NCBI GenBank assembly: GCA_047517485.1
Contig: JAKZSU010000069.1
Location: 1-18,101, forward strand
Direction: 5' to 3'
DNA: 18,101 bases
Source: JAKZSU01 sp047517485
Lineage (GTDB): Bacteria; Pseudomonadota; Alphaproteobacteria; UBA7887
In this document: in pieces, positions 8,441-15,239 of the stretch
Layout: each line of letters starts with the position of its first letter
Position numbering within the stretch: position 1 is the stretch's first letter
Program-made: the position numbers and the translations under genes
Notes under the pieces: model-generated
What the model was told of the DNA's origin: nothing
Databases searched by the model: none
The model's input: the letters and a program-made list of their open reading frames with translations, nothing else

Positions 8441-8448
8441 GGTATAAT
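8440..8448 (+). promoter_or_regulatory. Extended -10 promoter candidate for the amidohydrolase
   Basis: TGGTATAAT at 8440-8448 is a perfect extended -10 element (TGnTATAAT). It overlaps the right end of the MITE-like element. A start site near 8455 would give a leader of about 25 bases that contains the GGGAGGA ribosome-binding site and the ATG at 8480. There is no good -35 hexamer at 16-18 bases, which an extended -10 can tolerate. Not experimentally supported. Confidence 0.45.
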
Positions 8449-8479
8449 TTTCATCCACCAGCGCGGGAGGATTGTGGCG

Positions 8480-9616
8480 ATGCGATACGAGGTGATTTCG
8501 GCGGACTGTCATATCGACCTGATTTGGCTGCCGCCGGATCTGTTCACCGCCAACGCCAGCGCGGACTTGCGCGATCGCATGCCGTATGTCACCGACGGGC
8601 TCGAGGGGCCGAAATGGGTGAGCCGCGGCGGGGCCGAGTTCGGCCTGCAAAACGGCATGGGTTCGGCGGGGCGCAAATATGTCCCGGGCCAGATCCACCG
8701 CTCGGACCGCATGGCCGAGACCGGTCTCTATGACGATGGCGCCAAGGGTATCCGCCGGCTGACCGATCCCGAGTTGCGCCTAGCGGACCAGGACCGCGAC
8801 GGCGTGCAGGGCGAGGTGCTGTACGGCATTCTCGGTGCCTCTCAGCGCCTCGGCGATGCCGAGGCGGCGCGCGAGATGATGCGCATCTACAACGAGTGGC
8901 TCGCAGAGTTCTGCGATACCCACCCGGAGCGCTATGCCGGGATCGCCGCGATCCCCGGCGACGATATGGAAGCGGCGCTGACGGAGATCGACCGGGTGGT
9001 CACGCGCGGGACGCTGCGCGGTCTCGAGGTGGCGCTGGCCTACGACATGATTCCGCTGTTCGATCCCCATTGGGCGCGATTGTGGCAGGCGGCGGCCGAC
9101 TCCGGCCTTCCCCTCCATTTCCACACCATCGGCGGCCGGCCACCGGATTTCACCGCAATGGCGCCGCTGCAGGCCCGCCAAGCCTTCGCGGTGTTCATCA
9201 CCGGCTTCCAGATGGGCATGTCGCGGGTGCTGATGGAGATCATCTATGGCGGCGTGCTCGAGGACAATCCCACCCTCAAGCTGGTGATCGGCGAAAGCGG
9301 CATCGGCTGGATTCCCTACGTCCTCGACCACATGGATCTCGAATGGGACGACCAGTTCAAGGACCTCACCCTGACCATGAAGCCGTCGGACTATTGGCGC
9401 CGGCAATGCTTCGCCACCTATCAAACCGATCGGATCGGCCTGTTACTGCTCGACGAGCTCGGCGAGGACACCATCATGTGGGGCTCCGACTTCCCCCACC
9501 CCGACGGCATCTGGCCCGATTCTCAAGAATTCATCGAGCGCGAGCTCGGCCACCTGCCCGACGCCACCCGCCACAAGGTGGTGTGCGGCAATGCTCAGCG
9601 GTTGTATGGGTTTTAG
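8480..9616 (+). CDS. Amidohydrolase-2 family metal-dependent hydrolase
   Basis: A 378-residue cytoplasmic TIM-barrel enzyme of the amidohydrolase-2 family (relatives include ACMSD-like decarboxylases and hydrolases). Metal-site motifs: D9-C-H11 near the start (ISADCHID), H213-F-H215 (LHFHTIGG), and D337 in WGSDFPHPDG near the end. The substrate cannot be read from the sequence. The start was placed at ATG 8480 because GGGAGGA lies eight bases upstream and the homologous part begins RYEVISADCHID. The in-frame ATG at 8390 would translate the repeat element. GTG 8474 is a possible alternative start. The gene stands alone on the plus strand between two paralogous cyclases. Expression from the MITE end just upstream is plausible. 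Confidence 0.88.
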   Translation: MRYEVISADCHIDLIWLPPDLFTANASADLRDRMPYVTDGLEGPKWVSRGGAEFGLQNGMGSAGRKYVPGQIHRSDRMAETGLYDDGAKGIRRLTDPELRLADQDRDGVQGEVLYGILGASQRLGDAEAAREMMRIYNEWLAEFCDTHPERYAGIAAIPGDDMEAALTEIDRVVTRGTLRGLEVALAYDMIPLFDPHWARLWQAAADSGLPLHFHTIGGRPPDFTAMAPLQARQAFAVFITGFQMGMSRVLMEIIYGGVLEDNPTLKLVIGESGIGWIPYVLDHMDLEWDDQFKDLTLTMKPSDYWRRQCFATYQTDRIGLLLLDELGEDTIMWGSDFPHPDGIWPDSQEFIERELGHLPDATRHKVVCGNAQRLYGF

Positions 9617-9760
9617 GGCGGCGGCGCCGCGCCTACTCGAAATTCAATTTGGCCCGTCAAACCGATTCCAACATGACATGAATAGGTCTTGGATTTGGGA
9701 CCTGCTCTAGGTCATCTATGTCGAGAAGTACGGCCTAGAATTTGCCGTCATTCACTTCAA
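9617..9760. other. Short convergent intergenic region
   Basis: These 144 bases lie between the convergent ends of the amidohydrolase and paralogue B. A GC-rich GGCGCCGCGCC run follows the amidohydrolase stop, but no convincing stem with a T-run was found. No gene is seen. Confidence 0.4.
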
Positions 9761-12700
9761 TTACCGCATATCGCCGGAGAACCCCACTTTGCCAAGTGAT
9801 TGCTCGATCCGCTGTCGCAACGGGCGCTCATAGTTCCAAAACTGCATTTCCTCGCGGAGATCGGCCAAATCGAATCCGGGTCGCAATCTTCGTAATTCGC
9901 CAATGGCGGTTTGCGCTTCGGGCCAACGGCCGAGATCGGAAAGCACGGACGCGCGCAATATGTAGGTAAAATGGTTATCCGTATGCTGTTGCTTGATTAG
10001 CGCCGCCAATGCCCCTTCCCTATCGCCGGTCATCCACCGCGCGATCGCCGTACCGTTGAGCCACCATTCCGGGTAATCGGGGTTCAGGCCCATGGCCTCG
10101 TCGAGATACGCTAGGCCCTGATCATAGCTGCCCGATAAGGCGAGCAGGGCCCCGGCATAGCCTTTGATATCGGGATCGTTGGGGTTCAGTGCCCGCGCTC
10201 GGTCGGCGTGCATGCGAAACCCCTCGATGTCGCCGAGGACGAATTTCACATACATCGCCATCCACTGAATTTTCGGGTTGCCCGGCGCTAACTTGAGCGC
10301 TTCCTTGATCGCCCTATCGGAGTCGCGTCCGTTTTTATCCCGTTGGGTCTCGTCGCCAAAAAAGCCGGCATAACTGTCGGACGACAGAAAGGCGAATGCG
10401 GCAAGGGCCTCCGCCTGATCAGGCTCGTTGTCGAGCACGTTCGCCAAGCAACCATAGGCCCGATTCCAGCTATCTTGATTGGCGGAACGCTCATACGCCT
10501 GCGTGAGCAGCACGCACTCATACGCCTCTAGACTGCCCACATCCCGCCGCAGTATGTCCTCGACCTCGACCCGCGCGATCACCCCGTGAGCACCGGCTAT
10601 GACCCCAGCGACCGCCGAGGTTATCTCATCCTGAATCGCGAATATATTACCGACAGCCAACGAACGATCCCAGGTCTCCGCCCACAGATGTGTGCCATCG
10701 GACGGGTCGAGAAGCTGTGCCGTGACGCGGATTTCGTTCTCGGAACGGCGCACACTGCCTTCGAGCACGTAAGTCGCCCCAAGAGCGTCGGCGACAGTGC
10801 GTATATCGACGTTCTTACCTTTGTACTGGAACGACGAGTTACGCGCGATCACACCGATATCCGAGAACCGCGCCAGTCTGGTGATGATGTCCTCGGTGAT
10901 CCCGTCGGCGAAATACTCCTGCTCCGGATCGTCCGACATGTTGTCGAAGGGGAGCACGGCAATGACCGGGCGGGACGGGGCACGGCTTTGTTCGATTTCC
11001 AGCAGCCCGGCATGGCCGTCCATCAGCAGCGCCAGATGCGCTTCGTCGAGAAACAGCGTCCCCCTCGCTTCACGCACGAAATCTGTGGTGAGGTTCGGCT
11101 CCAGCGCGCGTGCCTTGGCGAACGCCTCCATTGCCTTGTCGTTCTCGCCCATCCCGGCATAAGCGAGTGCCAGATACCACGGCGCTCCCCAATGCTCGAT
11201 TCCTTGTGATGCTCGCGCCGACGCGGCAGCGGCAACAAAATCTTTATCGCGGTAATGATAATTGAACTCAGTGTAATGGTGCCATATCGGCAAATTGTCA
11301 GTCAGGTTCCGCAACCGCTCTGTCAACGCCTTGCATTCGTCCCATCGCCCAGCATATCCAATTGCCTGGGCCATTAGTGCGAGGGTTTCCACGTCATTGG
11401 GATTGGTTTCTATGGCTTTGCGTGCCTCGTCGAATAATTGCTCCTTATCGCGATCGAAAAGGTAGGCCCAGGCAAGGGCACGTCGGACTTGCTGGTGATT
11501 TGGGTCCAACTGTTTTGCACGCGCCAATACCTCGAAAGCGGCTTCGAGCGACGTTGGTCCAGTGTCCCTCGGATTAAATCCCGACCAGATCTCTTCCAAG
11601 TATATTTGGCCGAGCCAAGCGAGGGCCTCGATGTAATTAGGTTCGCGCACCACGACTTCTTCGAGACAATCCCGCGCGGCCTTATGCACTTCGGGAGTAG
11701 GGAGCCCTGAGAATTGGTACGCCAACAAAACGCATTCATAGGAACGCAGGTCACCGACTAGAGCCCTGCCAAGGCGGCCGATCCCACTAGCCGCGATCGC
11801 ACCGTGTGCGCCGCCGATGGCGGCGGTAACGTGCTCGGTTATTTCGTCCTGAATAGCGAAGACGCTGGCAACGGAAAGGTCGCGGTCGTACGTCTCGGCC
11901 CACACGTGGCTTCCGTCGCGCGCATCGAGAAGCTGTGCCGAAATTCGGATCGAGGTGGCATCGCGGCGGACGCTGCCTTCGAGAACATAATCCGCACCGA
12001 GTTCGCGCCCCACCTCACGCACGTCAACAGCCGTGCCCTTGTATTGGAAACTGGAATTGCGGGCGATGACCTTAAGGTCGAGAAAAGCCGCGAGGCGAGT
12101 GAGGACATCCTCGGCCAGGCCGTCGGCGAAATATTCTTGCTCGCGATCGCCGCTGAGATTGTCGAAGGGCAGGACGGCAATCGCCGGGCCGCTCGGCACC
12201 GGCGGTAATTCTCCGGGCGCGAGTTCGACGACCTCAGGCTCGGGCGCGCCGCCAAACTGCCACCAGCCGACTCCAACAATCGCCAACACGACGACCGCGG
12301 CGGCGACCAAATATATCGGCGTCCTTTTGCGGGCGCCCGCCGGCGCCACCTCGCCTTTGGCGAGGATGCGATACGCGCGGACCGGTTCGGCGATGTTCTT
12401 GACCGTCTGCTCGCCGAGATCGGCGAAGTCGAGGTCGAGGTGACCTTTGACCGCGCCGCGCGCCATGCCGGAGACGCAGATCCCGCCGGGCTCGGCGAGG
12501 CTTTCCAAACGCGCCGCCACGTTCACGCCATCGCCGTAGATGGTGCCATCGTCTTGCTGGTGAATGTCGCCGAGGTGGACGCCGATCCTGAATACCATGC
12601 GGCGATCAGCCGCAAGCTCTTCGTTTTTTTCCGCCAGTGCGGTCTGGACCGCCACACCGGTCAATACCGCGCCCGCGGCGGTCTCGAATATAGCCAAGAC

Positions 12701-12883
12701 ACTGTCGCCGGCCATATCGACGACACGACCCTGATTGGCTTCAATATGCTCGCGAAAGATCGCGCGGAACTGGTTCAAGGTCGCGATCGTCGCCCGCTCG
12801 TCGTCGCCCATCAGTCGAGAATAGCCGGCGACATCCGCCGCCAGGATCGCCGCCAGTCGTTGTCTCACCTCTGGCTCGGTCAA
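9761..12883 (-). CDS. Class III nucleotidyl cyclase with two TolB-like/TPR modules (paralogue B)
   Basis: A 1040-residue protein with the same plan as the 1027-residue one: cyclase domain (8-172; D17, D60, N121, R125 present, D56 in place of the specificity Lys, T114), a membrane helix (about 190-208, ending GWWQF), a TolB-like domain (about 235-360, AIAVLPFDNLSGDREQEYFADG), TPR helices, a second TolB-like domain (about 636-765, VIAVLPFDNMSDDPEQEYFADG) and C-terminal TPR repeats. Each half repeats YECVLL after the TolB-like part, so the module was duplicated as a unit. The start is TTG (12883-12881), chosen because GGGGGAA precedes it and the N-terminus (TEPEVRQRLAAILAADVAGY) aligns without gaps to paralogue A from residue 1. 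Probably a signal-responsive cyclase with a periplasmic protein-interaction region. Ligand and product are unknown. Confidence 0.9.
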   Translation of the reverse strand: MTEPEVRQRLAAILAADVAGYSRLMGDDERATIATLNQFRAIFREHIEANQGRVVDMAGDSVLAIFETAAGAVLTGVAVQTALAEKNEELAADRRMVFRIGVHLGDIHQQDDGTIYGDGVNVAARLESLAEPGGICVSGMARGAVKGHLDLDFADLGEQTVKNIAEPVRAYRILAKGEVAPAGARKRTPIYLVAAAVVVLAIVGVGWWQFGGAPEPEVVELAPGELPPVPSGPAIAVLPFDNLSGDREQEYFADGLAEDVLTRLAAFLDLKVIARNSSFQYKGTAVDVREVGRELGADYVLEGSVRRDATSIRISAQLLDARDGSHVWAETYDRDLSVASVFAIQDEITEHVTAAIGGAHGAIAASGIGRLGRALVGDLRSYECVLLAYQFSGLPTPEVHKAARDCLEEVVVREPNYIEALAWLGQIYLEEIWSGFNPRDTGPTSLEAAFEVLARAKQLDPNHQQVRRALAWAYLFDRDKEQLFDEARKAIETNPNDVETLALMAQAIGYAGRWDECKALTERLRNLTDNLPIWHHYTEFNYHYRDKDFVAAAASARASQGIEHWGAPWYLALAYAGMGENDKAMEAFAKARALEPNLTTDFVREARGTLFLDEAHLALLMDGHAGLLEIEQSRAPSRPVIAVLPFDNMSDDPEQEYFADGITEDIITRLARFSDIGVIARNSSFQYKGKNVDIRTVADALGATYVLEGSVRRSENEIRVTAQLLDPSDGTHLWAETWDRSLAVGNIFAIQDEITSAVAGVIAGAHGVIARVEVEDILRRDVGSLEAYECVLLTQAYERSANQDSWNRAYGCLANVLDNEPDQAEALAAFAFLSSDSYAGFFGDETQRDKNGRDSDRAIKEALKLAPGNPKIQWMAMYVKFVLGDIEGFRMHADRARALNPNDPDIKGYAGALLALSGSYDQGLAYLDEAMGLNPDYPEWWLNGTAIARWMTGDREGALAALIKQQHTDNHFTYILRASVLSDLGRWPEAQTAIGELRRLRPGFDLADLREEMQFWNYERPLRQRIEQSLGKVGFSGDMR

Positions 12884-13012
12884 GGTGTTCCCCCAAACAG
12901 CCCCTCAACGGGATGGAACAGCGTACCGTGAGGCGATCTTTTGCTCAAGCGGCGCAAGGATACCAAGCGCGGTGGGCCGCGAAATCCGGAAACGGGCGGC
13001 GCCGCTTGGCGC
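12884..13012. other. Intergenic region between the SDR gene and paralogue B
   Basis: 129 bases in which both neighbours read on the minus strand. GGCGCC-GCTT-GGCGCC (12998-13013) can form a six-base-pair hairpin that overlaps the SDR stop codon; without a T-run it is at best a weak terminator. No promoter is called upstream of paralogue B. No gene is seen. Confidence 0.4.
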
Positions 13013-13786
13013 CTAAACCACCGGCGACATGCCGCCGTCGATGTTGACCGCGGTACCGGTGATGTAGGCGGCGCGGTCGGAGACCAGGAAGGCGACGAGA
13101 TCGGCGTATTCCGCGGCCTCGCCGATGCGGCCGAGCGGCACTTTCGCCGACATTTCCTCGTATAGTTCCTCGACTTCGCGGTTGCCGGCGCGGCGGTCCC
13201 ATTGCGCGCTTTTGATCAAGCCGATGCACACCGTGTTCACCCGGATGCGGTCACTAGCGTATTCGTTGGCGAGCGATTTGGTGAGGTTGATCCCGGCGGC
13301 GCGGCTCACCGTGGTCGGCAGGCCCTGGGCCATCGGTGCCTTGCCGCCCCAGATCGTCGCGTTGACGATGGCGCCGCCGCCGCGTGTCCGCATGATCGGG
13401 ATGGCGCGGCGGCAGAGCCGTACCGCGCCCATGATCTTGAGCTCGATGTCTTCCATCCAGTCTTCGTCGCTTGCGGCCTCGAGCGACGCGGCGGCGGATT
13501 TACCGGCATTGTTGACCAGGATATCGACCCCGCCGAAGCGCGCCACGGTGGCATCGACCAGCGCCTCGATATCGCCGGCGACCGCGACGTCGGCGCGGTG
13601 ACCCAAGATCTCGGCGCCGGTCTCGGCGGCGATCGCGTGCGCCGCTTCGGCCAAATGATCCTCGCGGCGCGCGCAGATCACCACCTTGCAGCCTTCGGCC
13701 GCCAATTTAAGCGCGGTGGCACGACCCAGTCCGTCGCTGCCCCCGGTGATGATCGCGACCTTTCCGGCCAACCCCAATTCGAGCAT
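13013..13786 (-). CDS. SDR-family protein lacking the usual catalytic Tyr/Lys
   Basis: A 257-residue Rossmann-fold protein of the short-chain dehydrogenase/reductase family. The cofactor site is intact: T14-G-G-S-D-G-L-G21 and N92-N-A-G95. R40-R41 after the second strand suggests NADP preference. The C-terminal ITGTAVNIDGGMSPVV is standard for classical SDRs. The catalytic YxxxK is not: the aligned segment is LPTTVSRAAGINLTK, with T158 and R162 in the Tyr and Lys positions, and the usual Ser region reads NATIWGG. It may therefore use different chemistry or be a binding protein. The start is ATG 13786, with GGGAGAG just upstream; an in-frame ATG further upstream at 13867 would only translate the repeat array. 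Substrate unknown. Confidence 0.88.
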   Translation of the reverse strand: MLELGLAGKVAIITGGSDGLGRATALKLAAEGCKVVICARREDHLAEAAHAIAAETGAEILGHRADVAVAGDIEALVDATVARFGGVDILVNNAGKSAAASLEAASDEDWMEDIELKIMGAVRLCRRAIPIMRTRGGGAIVNATIWGGKAPMAQGLPTTVSRAAGINLTKSLANEYASDRIRVNTVCIGLIKSAQWDRRAGNREVEELYEEMSAKVPLGRIGEAAEYADLVAFLVSDRAAYITGTAVNIDGGMSPVV

Positions 13787-14171
13787 GTTTCTCTCCCTGT
13801 GAACACTATCCCGGCCCGCCCCGCGGCCTGGCAAGCGCGACCGCGCGCCCGAGCTTATGCGAGGCAAGCCCGCATGGCGACTGAACGCGTTTTAAAGTTT
13901 CCGGACTGCACGGCTCGTGCAGGCCGGCAAGCGCGACCGAGCTTATGCGAGGCCAGCCCGCGTGGCGACTGAACGCGTTTTAAAGTTTCCGGACTGCACG
14001 GCTCGTGCAGGCCGGCAAGCGCGACCGCGCGCCCGAGCCTATGCGAGGCAAGCCTGCGTGGCGTCTGAACGCTCATTAAAATAACCGGCCTGCACAGCTC
14101 GCGCAGGCCGGCAAGCGCGACCGCGCGCCCGAGCCTATGCGAGGCGAGCCTGCGTGGCGTTTGAACGCCCT
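13787..14171. other. Intergenic region filled by a repeat array
   Basis: 385 bases between cobT and the SDR gene, both on the minus strand. Bases 13830-14168 are four tandem repeat units; 13787-13829 holds the SDR leader and a GC-rich stretch that resembles a decayed stem-loop (CCGGCCCG and CGCGGCCTGG). No coding frame is credible here. Open frames across it arise from the repeat's own composition. Confidence 0.7.
13830..14168. repeat. Tandem array: four 56-base cores alternating with stem-loops
   Basis: Cores lie at 13833-13888, 13929-13976 (with eight bases missing), 14017-14072 and 14113-14168, spaced 96, 88 and 96 bases. Between cores are 27-base stem-loops at 13901-13927, 13989-14015 and 14085-14111, each with 12-base arms and the loop GCT. 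The first two pair at 11 of 12 positions; the third changes the mismatched base to a pair and pairs at 10 of 12. An AT-rich TTTAAA-like segment separates core and stem. The last core ends four bases before the cobT stop codon. One more core is at 8349-8404. No gene product is implied; possible roles are mRNA end formation or stability between cobT and the SDR gene. Confidence 0.88.
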
Positions 14172-15182
14172 TTAAACACCATCTTTATCAGCCACCCCGG
14201 CCTCGGCGAAGGTTGCCATGCCGGCGTGGGTGGCGATCGCCGCCTTGACGATAGTCGCCGCCAGCGCCGCGCCGGTGCCTTCGCCGAGACGGAGCCAGAG
14301 ATCGAGCAGCGGGTCGAGGCCGAGGGCGGCGAGCAAGCGCGTGTGACCGGGCTCGGCCGAGCGGTGCGAGGCCAGGCAGTGATCGAGCGCGTGTTGGTTA
14401 AGCGCGAACAGCGGCGCCGCGGCGGCGGTGCAGATGAAACCGTCGAGGAGGACCGGCACCCGCTTTTCGCGCGCCCCCAGGACCGCGCCGGCGATCGCCG
14501 CGAGCTCATAGCCACCGAGCCGACGCAACGCTTCGAGCGGCGCCGCTAGGGCGGCGCCGTGATGGGCGAGTGCCTCGGCGACCACGGCGCATTTTCGCTC
14601 TAGGCCGTGGCGATCCACGCCCGTGCCGGGTCCGACCCAGTCGGCGGGCGCGCCGCCGAACAGGGCGCAAGCCAGCGCCGCGGCCGACGTGCTGTTGGCA
14701 ATGCCCATCTCGCCGAGAATCAGCAGGTCGGCGTCGCTATCGACTTTGGCGCGACCGGTGGCGAAGGCGTCGGAACACGCGGCCTCGCTCATCGCGGCGG
14801 CGGTGGTGAAATCAGCGGTCGGGCGATCGAGATCGAAGGCGTGCACCTCGAGCGCGGCGCCAGCAACTTCGCAAAGCTGATTGATGGCGGCGCCGCCGGC
14901 GCGGAAATTGGCGACCATCTGGGCGGTGACTTCGGCGGGGAACGCCGAGACGCCGCGCGCCGCGATCCCATGATTGGCGGCGAACACGAGGGCCTGAATA
15001 TTCTCCCCCCGCGCCGGGTGGCGCCCCTGCCAGCGCGCCGCCCAAAGGGCGATGTCCTCGAGCCGGCCGAGCGCGCCCGGCGGTTTGGTGAGCTCGGCCT
15101 CGCGCATCCCCGCCTGGTCGCCGGCCACCGCGTCGGGTCCGGCAAGGGTCCCGAGCGCGTCCCGGATCGTGCTAAAGTCCAC
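14172..15182 (-). CDS. cobT: Nicotinate-nucleotide--dimethylbenzimidazole phosphoribosyltransferase
   Basis: A 336-residue CobT, close to the family's usual 340-356. It transfers ribose phosphate from nicotinate mononucleotide to the lower-ligand base, giving alpha-ribazole phosphate for cobalamin. Recognisable motifs: LTKPPGALGRLEDIA near the start, FAANHGIAARGVSAFP, LGEMGIANSTSAAALA in the middle, and RLGEGTGAAL near the end, with E301 in the position of the catalytic Glu known from Salmonella CobT. The start is GTG at 15182, preceded by GGAGGA at six bases. A much longer open frame upstream is antisense to cobS and was not used. It is divergent from cobS with 57 bases between the starts, so shared control is plausible. 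No cobalamin riboswitch was recognised. Confidence 0.95.
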   Translation of the reverse strand: MDFSTIRDALGTLAGPDAVAGDQAGMREAELTKPPGALGRLEDIALWAARWQGRHPARGENIQALVFAANHGIAARGVSAFPAEVTAQMVANFRAGGAAINQLCEVAGAALEVHAFDLDRPTADFTTAAAMSEAACSDAFATGRAKVDSDADLLILGEMGIANSTSAAALACALFGGAPADWVGPGTGVDRHGLERKCAVVAEALAHHGAALAAPLEALRRLGGYELAAIAGAVLGAREKRVPVLLDGFICTAAAAPLFALNQHALDHCLASHRSAEPGHTRLLAALGLDPLLDLWLRLGEGTGAALAATIVKAAIATHAGMATFAEAGVADKDGV

Positions 15183-15239
15183 CGCTGATCCTCCCCGGTC
15201 GAGAGTGCCGGGCGGCGGATATATAGCAGAGGTTTTACC

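Larger units (their letters stand above)
8265..8447. mobile_element. MITE-like element with IS630-type ends
   Basis: The stretch is bounded by perfect 9-base inverted repeats, TTATACCAA (8265-8273) and TTGGTATAA (8439-8447). The same nine bases end the IS630-like element at 132-140. There is no transposase inside. The interior holds an 18-base-pair stem-loop (8311-8349), one 56-base repeat core (8349-8404) and a 13-base-pair stem-loop (8410-8440). A short non-coding element that shares the end sequence of a neighbouring IS fits a MITE mobilised by that IS. This is inference: target duplication and an empty site cannot be seen here. Confidence 0.55.
8225..8479. other. Divergent intergenic region occupied by a MITE-like element
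   Basis: These 255 bases lie between the starts of the minus-strand cyclase and the plus-strand amidohydrolase. Most of it is the 183-base element described separately. Bases 8225-8264 hold the cyclase leader and ribosome-binding site, and 8449-8479 hold the leader and the GGGAGGA ribosome-binding site (8465-8471) of the amidohydrolase. No small gene is supported. Confidence 0.6.

Noticed and set aside
8390..8479. Upstream ATG start for the amidohydrolase at 8390
   Set aside because: It would translate the MITE-like element and its stem-loop; the ribosome-binding site at 8465-8471 supports ATG 8480.
13787..13867. N-terminal extension of the SDR protein to an upstream ATG at 13867
   Set aside because: The extra residues (PRISSGARSRLPG) are translation of the repeat core; the same peptide appears from the core at 8.37 kb. 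A good ribosome-binding site and the family start support ATG 13786.
13830..14168. CRISPR array
   Set aside because: Only four units with a 96-base period, spacers nearly identical and palindromic, core 56 bases, no cas genes.
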